From: CAZSVI01 sp964610205
Lineage (GTDB): Bacteria > Bacillota > Clostridia > DSM-8532
Assembly: GCA_964610205.1 (NCBI GenBank)
Contig: CAZSVI010000074.1
Coordinates: forward strand, 1 to 19,429
Direction: 5' to 3'
DNA length: 19,429 bases
Under the pieces are notes generated by a model. The model was given only the letters and a program-made list of their open reading frames with translations, made no database searches and was not told the DNA's origin. The translations under genes and the position numbers were made by a program. Positions 14,626-19,429 of the stretch are shown piece after piece (the first letter of the stretch is position 1; the number at the start of each line of letters is the position of its first letter).

Positions 14626-15909
14626 TCAATCAAGTTCTTTTGCCATGGTGACTGCCCTTCCAATAATAATATCTTCAACTTCATGAATAAACTGTCCCGA
14701 AAGCCCGGCAAAGATAAATGAATGGCTTTCGTAGCCGCCGTTTTTCAGAACATCTTTTGTCGGTACATAGAACCTGCTGCTGTTTGAATATCCAAGTACA
14801 ATTGCGTCCTCCCCCCTCAGTATTTTTTTTATTTTTTTACCGATATCGGATATGACTTCACATTCCAGTCCGATAATACATGTCTTTTTATCCAGCCTTA
14901 GAAGTGAGATATAGTATGGAGAATAACAGGTTATTTCTCCTTCTTTTATTTTTGCGATTGCTTTTTCTGCGGCATTTCTCCTGTATAAAGGCAGGTTTTG
15001 ATCCTTCGCCAAGGCTTCCCATTTTTCCATACTCCATATTTCCGAGTACAATTTAACATCACTTGATCTTGTTTGAATTTCTACATCTATCTTTCTCCAT
15101 TCAGATTTTTTAATAAGTTCCTGGATCTCGCCTGCCAGAAGCTTGCCGGCCTGATCAACCTCTTCCGGGTTACAGCTTTTAAATTTTTCATTATCCGCTG
15201 AAATGTACGGTTTTATATCAGCACCGCAACCCTGAAGGAACATCGTTGCCAACCCTTCGTTTTTTTCTTCAAGGTATTTGCGGACCATCCCCGGATAATC
15301 TGCGGATATCCATAAATTATCAGGTCCCAACGAAGTGGGATGGCAGGCATAGCTGTATATGATTCCATGAATGTTATTGTTTCTGTCAACAAGCTTTAAA
15401 AGGAATAAATCCATATCTATGGCATCCTCGTTAAAATAGGGTTTCCACAAGGCTCCGTTTTCAGATGGGAATCTTCTGCTGACACCGAACTTTGATTTGC
15501 CCCTGCAGATATAAATATCACCATCTTCAAGACTTTTGTAGGCCTTACCAATCGCATCAATAATTTTATCCTTAATCATATTATAGCAAACGATATTTTC
15601 AGGATTATCGTCATCGTCCCCTTTGATACCGATTGATGAATGTGTGTGAGAATAATTAATAATAATTTCATCCTGCTCCAGGCCATACTTATCATTTACG
15701 GCTTTTTTAATTTCATCGGCTGCGCGTCTGTTCCCATTCAACAGATCCAGTGCTATGATAACTACGGTTTTGTTGGACTGAATCAGAGCAATGGTAACGT
15801 ATAAATCATCATTTACTCCTATACTCTTTTTCTTTTCCCGTGCCGAAAAACCTTGCTGATATACCGGGAAATCAGGTGTTATTTTTTCTTTCAGTATTGA
15901 AAACTTCAA
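14626..15909 (-). CDS. Neutral/alkaline ceramidase-like hydrolase (N-terminal domain family)
   Basis: A cytoplasmic protein of about 427 aa resembling the catalytic domain of neutral/alkaline non-lysosomal ceramidases, zinc amidases. Small bacterial relatives are common beside sugar genes and their substrates are mostly unknown. Metal-site style motifs are visible: NYSHTHSS, YACHPTSLG, WISADYPG, and FLQGCGADIKPY, with a late GYSNSSRFYVPT. There is no signal peptide. The open frame reaches 15996, but the only good ribosome site (GGAGGGG) lies about 7 nt before a TTG at 15909, giving MKFSILKEKITPDFP, so TTG is chosen. The 29 residues upstream look non-coding. It is convergent with the RidA gene. 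Substrate and link to the nearby sugar genes are inference only. Confidence 0.75.
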   Translation of the reverse strand: MKFSILKEKITPDFPVYQQGFSAREKKKSIGVNDDLYVTIALIQSNKTVVIIALDLLNGNRRAADEIKKAVNDKYGLEQDEIIINYSHTHSSIGIKGDDDDNPENIVCYNMIKDKIIDAIGKAYKSLEDGDIYICRGKSKFGVSRRFPSENGALWKPYFNEDAIDMDLFLLKLVDRNNNIHGIIYSYACHPTSLGPDNLWISADYPGMVRKYLEEKNEGLATMFLQGCGADIKPYISADNEKFKSCNPEEVDQAGKLLAGEIQELIKKSEWRKIDVEIQTRSSDVKLYSEIWSMEKWEALAKDQNLPLYRRNAAEKAIAKIKEGEITCYSPYYISLLRLDKKTCIIGLECEVISDIGKKIKKILRGEDAIVLGYSNSSRFYVPTKDVLKNGGYESHSFIFAGLSGQFIHEVEDIIIGRAVTMAKELD

Positions 15910-16187
15910 GTTAACCCCTCCGTTTTTATTTATTTTCAAAAACCCGGAATCTATTATAAACTGGTACGGCACATAAAACAATGCTAAATAAACCAAGCGC
16001 TAATATCGTTGTTTTTACTTTTAACTACCGTAAAGATATTGATTTTCTTAATACCGATTATTCTTTCATACCGATTTTGGATTGACGGCTGTCGTACCGG
16101 TAGTTTATTTATAAAACCACAGCGCGGCCTATAATGATACCAGAAATTTAGACAGACAAAGCGAGCAAAATAAGTTAGAATGGAATC

Positions 16188-16304
16188 ATGGAGAAGAGAC
16201 GAAATTTTACACCTGAACAAAAAGCGAAAATAGTACTGGAGGTTCTTCGGGAAGAAAAAGGCCTAAGCGAAATTGCTGCCAAGTATGAAGTGCATCCGAA
16301 TTAA
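16188..16304 (+). pseudogene. IS3-type OrfA fragment (helix-turn-helix part)
   Basis: Thirty-eight codons from ATG 16188 read as the N-terminus of IS3-type OrfA: RRNFTPEQKAKIVLEVLREE, then GLSEIAAKYEVHPN. The frame meets TAA exactly where the family has Gln (HPNQLSRWK), and LSRWK follows the stop, so CAA has mutated to TAA. Directly after that the sequence jumps into late orfB, so the rest of orfA and early orfB is deleted. Confidence 0.8.
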
Positions 16305-16312
16305 TTGAGCCG

Positions 16313-16843
16313 ATGGAAAGGTACATGAGGGAAATGGGCATACATGGCTTTTGTCCGGGACCTAATCTGAGTAAACGCTTGCATAAGAAATATTTATATC
16401 CATACCTTTTGAGGGGATTGAAAATCGACCATCCGAATCAGGTCTGGTCAGTCGATGTTTCCAACACCTTGGAACGAACGTTCATCATTAATGCGATAAA
16501 GAAGGCAATTAAGCGACATGGTGCCCCAGAGATCATGAATTGCGATCAAGGTGCACAGTTCACAAGTGGCGATTACATTAATTTACTGAAAGAAAACAAT
16601 ATAAAAATATCAATGGATGGGAAAGGCCGGGCACTTGATAACCAGCGTATAGAGCGGTTCTTCCGGTCATACAAATGGGAAAAGCTGTATCTTGAAGAAT
16701 ATGAAGACGGACACCAGTTGAAACGGATTACCCATGATTATGTTGACCATTATAACAATTATAGACCCCATCAGTCTTTGAATTATCAAGTTCCCGCGGA
16801 TTATTATTATAGGAAATGCGGAGGCCTTCAAGAGGCAGTATAA
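16313..16843 (+). pseudogene. IS3-type OrfB (DDE transposase) with internal deletion
   Basis: A 176-codon frame covers the C-terminal two thirds of an IS3-family integrase-type transposase: YMREMGIHGFCPGPNLSKR, NQVWSVDV, NCDQGAQFTS, SMDGKGRALDN, ERFFRSYK and YRPHQSLNY. All three catalytic acids are present (D48, D78, E114) and the D-E spacing of 35 residues is normal. The first two Asp are only 30 residues apart, about half the usual distance: the block normally following WSVDI up to SNTLE is missing, with the junction at about 16455-16463. The N-terminus is also lost; the ATG at 16313 lies in orfA-derived sequence. No activity is expected. Confidence 0.85.
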
Positions 16844-16896
16844 GAAAGCAAAGCTTTCAAGGGGCGCTGCCCCTAACCCCGGGATTTATCGCTTAT

Positions 16897-16963
16897 GTTT
16901 CTACCGGTTTATAAAAGGCAGAAAGACGCACATAGCGTCTCTCCACATAAACCGTATAGAAAC
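16897..16963. repeat. Long imperfect hairpin downstream of the IS3 remnant
   Basis: GTTTCTA-c-CGGTTTAT (16897-16912) pairs with ATAAACCG-ta-TAGAAAC (16947-16963), a 15-bp stem with a small bulge. Inside is a 6-bp hairpin AGACGC/GCGTCT (16924-16940). It is probably an end structure or terminator of a lost mobile element. Confidence 0.55.
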
Positions 16964-16979
16964 CTGACAGACGCTCGAG

Positions 16980-17081
16980 TTGCTTCCCAGCATGGCTCTA
17001 ATATTCTGATATCAGAATATTAGAGCATATTCCGTTTTTTTATGTATTCCGATGATTTTTTAAACCATGCTGGGAACGCAA
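16980..17081. repeat. Large hairpin locus containing a perfect 32-bp palindrome
   Basis: TTCCCAGCATGG (16984-16995) pairs perfectly with CCATGCTGGGAA (17065-17076), and the pairing extends with TTGC and GCAA around a 1-nt bulge. Just inside lies a perfect 32-bp palindrome, 16995-17026, half-site GCTCTAATATTCTGAT. It sits directly downstream of the minus-strand tyrosine-recombinase tail, which suggests a recombination site, element end or terminator. Confidence 0.65.
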
Positions 17082-17122
17082 GACAACTCATTACGAACCC
17101 AGCGATATATCGGAATATTCTT

Positions 17123-17293
17123 TTAGCCCAATCCAAGCAGGCGCTTGATCATTTCCTCTTTACCGTCCCATGTGGCTTCTTCAGCTTCCGGACTAACTGT
17201 ACCGGTCACAGTCGATACCCTCTCAATGGCTTTGCGTTTCATCTCGTTGTCAGCGCGGGCATACACCAATGTTTCCATGGATGATTCTTCCGT
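17123..17293 (-). pseudogene. Tyrosine recombinase C-terminal fragment
   Basis: On the minus strand a frame ending at TAA 17123-17125 reads SSMETLVYARADNEMKRKAI and on through WDGKEEMIKRLLGLG. This is the characteristic tail of clostridial XerC/D-like site-specific integrases, starting at the helix with the catalytic Tyr (LVYA). Everything upstream, including the Arg and His catalytic residues, is missing: at about 17292 the sequence switches to an IS91 transposase tail on the opposite strand. Such recombinases are often found in sets; a RIT-type trio is possible but cannot be shown here. Confidence 0.7.
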
Positions 17294-17615
17294 CAGTTTC
17301 AAATGGCGGGATTATCGTGATGATAACAAAGTCAAAGTCATGAAGCTTGATGCTCTTGAGTTTATCAGAAGATTCCTTTTTCATGTATTACCATCAGGTT
17401 TTCAGAAAATTCGTTACTATGGGCTTTTCAGCAATCGAAACAGAGCTACCAAGCTCAGGAAATGTTTCATGTTGCTTAAAAAACCCATTTTTCAACGTGT
17501 TCGTTTATCTGCAAGGGATTTAATTATCAAGGTACATGGTGTTGACATAATGGTTTGTCCACACTGTGGTGGACAATGGTCTAGCTTTAGAACCCTACGT
17601 TGGAAAACAGGTTGA
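17292..17615 (+). pseudogene. IS91-family transposase C-terminal fragment
   Basis: From about 17292 the plus strand encodes the tail of an IS91-type (Y2/HUH) transposase: VSFKWRDYRDDNKVKVMKL, EFIRRFLFHVLPSGFQKIRY, GLFSNRNRATKL, and CPHCGGQW near the end. The catalytic HUH and tyrosine motifs would lie before VSFKWRDY and are absent, so the piece is inactive. The open frame extends further upstream to 17145, but that part is the complement of the recombinase fragment and not transposase. The last residues after CPHCGGQW do not look familiar. Confidence 0.75.
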
Positions 17616-18026
17616 TTGTGATAAAGGGTAATATATTTTTTAAAACATGCCTGCCCTGGGGAGGGGGAACGTCTGTCATGAATGTGCTTTCTCAGTTAGT
17701 TTTAATCAGTATTTCTGGATTTTACGGTTTATTAATAGGGGATATTCACTAAAAAAGAGACTGAAAAATACTTGCAATCCCCATAGACGGGTATCAATCC
17801 GCGGCTTCGTTCAACAAGGATTTCCGCAATTGCCTATTGGTATACTGCTTATTTTAATATTCTGTCATCTTTAGTTTACTCGCTGAGATGACTTTTTTGT
17901 GGGCAACTGCGGAACAAATCCAAAGTGTTAGTTGAAGTATACCGACCCCTTGTTCAGAGCACACCATAGACGTCGCACCCTTAAATCTTCTCTTCAAAAC
18001 CTTAAGATTTTCAACAATACACGTGC
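17616..18026. other. Non-coding remnant DNA between IS91 tail and toxin gene
   Basis: No convincing gene is present. The first part probably holds the 3' flank or end of the IS91-type element. A GTTC at 17809-17812, the tetranucleotide class targeted by IS91 relatives, lies in it, but no boundary can be proven. Near 17982-18009 AAATCTT/AAGATTT could form a weak hairpin downstream of the toxin gene on the minus strand. Confidence 0.4.
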
Positions 18027-18382
18027 CTATTTATTCTTTGAATATAAATCAAGTATTTCTTCAAGCCTTTTTTTTAACGAAGGAACGTCTTTTGTTAAGT
18101 AAGCCATGCAGATACAGTATCAAGATTCGAATATTGATGTGCAAAAACATCTCTAATTCCACACCATTCTCTCCAAGGAATATCATTATATTGATTTCTA
18201 CTTTCATTAGAAACCAATTTTGATAGCTCTCCAATTTGCAACACACACATACAGCAGGCATTCTGAAAAACCGAATTTTTCTCAAAAAGTTGATAGTTAC
18301 TATGGAACATATCCATTGCTTCTTCAACTTGTGTGCAATACTGTAGTATTTTGTTTATAATAATTTTGTCTTTATTCTTCAT
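18027..18382 (-). pseudogene. hepT: HepT-like HEPN toxin, frameshifted near its C-terminus
   Basis: This is the toxin half of an MntA-HepT module. HepT proteins are HEPN-domain RNases. ATG 18382 gives 95 residues ending at TAA 18095, with the catalytic motif R77-DVFA-H82-Q-Y84, which fits R-X4-H-X-Y; Tyr84 is the residue type AMPylated by MntA in characterised systems. The natural C-terminus continues in another frame as LTKDVPSLKKRLEEILDLYS and ends at 18027-18029, so about two bases were inserted (or one lost) near 18105-18115. The HEPN core and active site are intact, so the truncated toxin might still be active or may be unstable. The start overlaps the antitoxin gene by 11 nt. Confidence 0.8.
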
Positions 18383-18674
18383 ATATCAATACCTCTGTTC
18401 CAGAAATTTCTTTACTAAACTCACCTTTTGTTCCATCAGTGGTAAGCAAATCTATTGGAACTTTCAATTCGTCTTCAAATTTCATCCGCATTCCTGATAA
18501 ATCAAGTAATGACATTGGTTTACCTTTTTCAATAAGCAAATCAATATCACTTTGTGCTGTTGCAGAATTGTTGGCATATGAACCAAATAAATAAACCTTT
18601 TTTACACCATATTGCTTTACAATCGTTTCTACTACAAGCCTAATATAATCAATTGTCAATAAAACAGCTTCCAT
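18372..18674 (-). CDS. mntA: MntA-like nucleotidyltransferase antitoxin
   Basis: A 100-aa minimal nucleotidyltransferase. In characterised MntA-HepT pairs this enzyme adds AMP units to a Tyr of HepT and so neutralises it. The signature is complete: VKKVYLFGSYANNSATAQSD with G31-S32, then D43-I-D45, and a third acidic residue D75 in VPIDLLTTD. The length is normal. The start at ATG 18674 has AGGA close upstream, and a good promoter lies at 18708-18736. It precedes and overlaps the toxin gene, the usual antitoxin-first order. It is the only apparently intact gene in the mobile-element remnant zone. Confidence 0.88.
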   Translation of the reverse strand: MEAVLLTIDYIRLVVETIVKQYGVKKVYLFGSYANNSATAQSDIDLLIEKGKPMSLLDLSGMRMKFEDELKVPIDLLTTDGTKGEFSKEISGTEVLIYEE

Positions 18675-18707
18675 ATCCTATAACCCCGTAACATATTTTA
18701 TAGTATT

Positions 18708-18736
18708 ATTATAAACGGAAATACAAAAAGTTACAA
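18708..18736 (-). promoter_or_regulatory. Promoter of the mntA-hepT operon
   Basis: On the minus strand, TTGTAA (18731-18736), a 17-nt spacer and a consensus TATAAT (18708-18713) lie about 35 nt before the antitoxin start codon. Confidence 0.6.
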
Positions 18737-18781
18737 TTTAATTATACACAGTGTCAAAAAAAATTAGTTTGTTTCTCTAAA

Positions 18782-18845
18782 ACGTTATGCCCTAACAATC
18801 CGGCCGCAGGATGCGGCTGTCTTTGCGCCACATTTCTTATAACGT
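18782..18845. repeat. Nested inverted repeat upstream of the recombinase fragment
   Basis: ACGTTAT (18782-18788) and ATAACGT (18839-18845) are perfect complements and flank an inner hairpin GCCGCA/TGCGGC (about 18803-18817, 3-nt loop). The position at the broken 5' edge of the recombinase fragment suggests an element end or recombination scar. Confidence 0.4.
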
Positions 18846-18850
18846 ACGGT

Positions 18851-19217
18851 ACTCACGACGGCTCACAAAGGAATCTACTGATACTGTGGCAGTATTGGAA
18901 AGAATACCGCCCCAAGGAATGGTTGTTCCCAGGCTTAGATCCTTCAAAACCATTATCCGCCCGTACGGTACAAACTGTTTTTTATTCGGCTGTCAGAAAA
19001 GCCGGTATCTGCAAGAATGTCTCCGTTCACTCCTTGTCATAGTTTCTCAACGCATATGCTTGAGAATGGAGTTGATGTCTATCACCTTCAAAAACTCCTT
19101 GGGCATTCCAATATAAAAACAACATCAATTTACCTTCATATCTCAAATCACAAAGCGCTCAAAATTCAAAGCCCGCATGACAGATTACTTACAGGAACAG
19201 ATAATGAGCGTAGGTGA
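18851..19217 (+). pseudogene. Tyrosine recombinase C-terminal half, frameshifted
   Basis: Two frames together encode the catalytic half of an integrase. The first runs SQRNLLILWQYWKEYRPKEW, LFPGLDPSKPLSARTVQ, and AVRKAGICKNVSVHSLS, then stops at 19042. The second continues HSFSTHMLENGVDVYHLQKL, LGHSNIKTTSIYLHISNHKA and ends at 19217. The family motif HSLRHSFSTH shows what happened: CGG for the catalytic Arg became a single T, a net loss of 2 nt, removing the catalytic Arg and shifting the frame. The nucleophile Tyr in SIYLH remains. The N-terminal half is absent before about 18850. The stop overlaps the start of the IS91-type gene by 14 nt, showing that both belonged to one element. Confidence 0.75.
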
Positions 19218-19429
19218 AGTTTTCCGACAGTACGGTCAAAAGTATCGTATGAGGACTTCTATTCCCTTGCAGCAGCTAAAGGTAATGAGTGCGATAGAAA
19301 AATGCAGAACCATGGATATGGGTGGGCATATACTGGAATGCCAGCAATGCGGGAAAAAACTAATACAGTATAATTACAGCAGATGCCATTGAAGAAGTAT
19401 TCAACATACTAAGTACGAAGAATTCCGCA
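19204..19429 (+). pseudogene. IS91-family transposase N-terminal fragment (zinc-binding domain), runs into window edge
   Basis: ATG 19204 is preceded by AGGA 7 nt upstream and overlaps the end of the recombinase gene. It opens with SVGEVFRQYGQKYRM, then LQQLKVMSAIEKCRTMDMGG, and HILECQQCGKKLIQYNYSRC. This is the N-terminal zinc-ribbon of IS91-type transposases. A TGA at 19390-19392 ends the frame where intact relatives continue with NxCxxRHCPxC, so the zinc domain is broken. An earlier ATG (19177) is in frame but has no ribosome site. Sequence after 19392 is too short to judge. Confidence 0.75.

Larger units (their letters stand above)
16141..16843 (+). mobile_element. Degenerate IS3-family insertion sequence remnant
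   Basis: This unit holds a truncated orfA and an internally deleted orfB of an IS3-type element. Upstream, AGAAATTTAGACAG at 16142-16155 resembles IS3-type terminal sequence, but no matching right inverted repeat was found after 16843, so the limits are approximate. At least two deletions and one stop codon make it inactive. Confidence 0.75.

Noticed and set aside
14491..14721. A 76-codon plus-strand frame after the RidA gene
   Set aside because: It spans the hairpin repeat and then runs antisense to the ceramidase-like gene, with no ribosome site.
15984..16220. A 78-codon minus-strand frame before the ceramidase-like gene
   Set aside because: It has no motif and runs antisense into the IS3 remnant; probably non-coding.
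17042..17284. An 80-codon plus-strand frame opposite the recombinase fragment
   Set aside because: The minus strand carries recognisable recombinase sequence; the plus frame is its shadow.
18782..18845. Integron attC site
   Set aside because: CCTAACAA is present at one end, but the other end lacks the complementary GTTAG core, and no integron cassette or integrase context is seen.
1..19429. CRISPR arrays, tRNA or rRNA genes
   Set aside because: No regularly spaced direct repeats or cloverleaf and rRNA signatures were found on either strand by eye.

Overview
The window looks like a chromosomal segment of a moderately AT-rich, glycan-degrading Firmicute, most likely a clostridial species. The signs are strong purine-rich Shine-Dalgarno sites, a YesM/YesN-type two-component pair, an LplA/LplB/LplC-type sugar ABC transporter, glycoside hydrolase and URO-D family genes, and clostridial-type mobile elements. 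No tRNA, rRNA or CRISPR array was seen.

Region 1 (1-6795, all minus strand) reads as one operon: URO-D family protein, then a cytoplasmic TIM-barrel glycoside hydrolase, a possible tiny two-frame gene, a YesM-like histidine kinase, and a YesN-like response regulator cut by the left window edge. Region 2 (6796-9520, plus strand) is divergent from it. A promoter overlapped by an inverted repeat drives a QueG-like iron-sulfur protein gene that is broken by a 1-nt frameshift. When joined, it holds three QueG-like repeats with two ferredoxin-type Cys clusters.

Region 3 (9521-13500, minus strand) is the transporter operon: lipoprotein sugar-binding protein, a strong intercistronic hairpin, then two permeases. 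No ATPase is present, as expected where a shared MsmX/UgpC-type ATPase is used. Region 4 (13500-15909) has a structured intergenic stretch, a RidA family gene with a foldable leader, and a convergent neutral-ceramidase-like hydrolase that probably starts at TTG. A roughly 40-nt hairpin repeat occurs twice, at 9616-9654 and 14528-14567, in opposite orientations.

Region 5 (about 16140-19429) is a graveyard of mobile DNA: a twice-deleted IS3-type element, two large hairpin loci including a perfect 32-bp palindrome, a tyrosine-recombinase tail abutting an IS91 transposase tail, an MntA-HepT toxin-antitoxin pair whose toxin is frameshifted, and a second broken tyrosine recombinase overlapping the start of an IS91-family transposase.

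Working picture (inference): the kinase/regulator pair senses an extracellular carbohydrate and controls uptake and intracellular cleavage. The URO-D and QueG-like proteins suggest a linked corrinoid-type or redox step, possibly on a methylated or otherwise modified substrate. The most unusual item is the triple-repeat QueG-like protein; everything after about 16.1 kb appears to be decaying mobile DNA.
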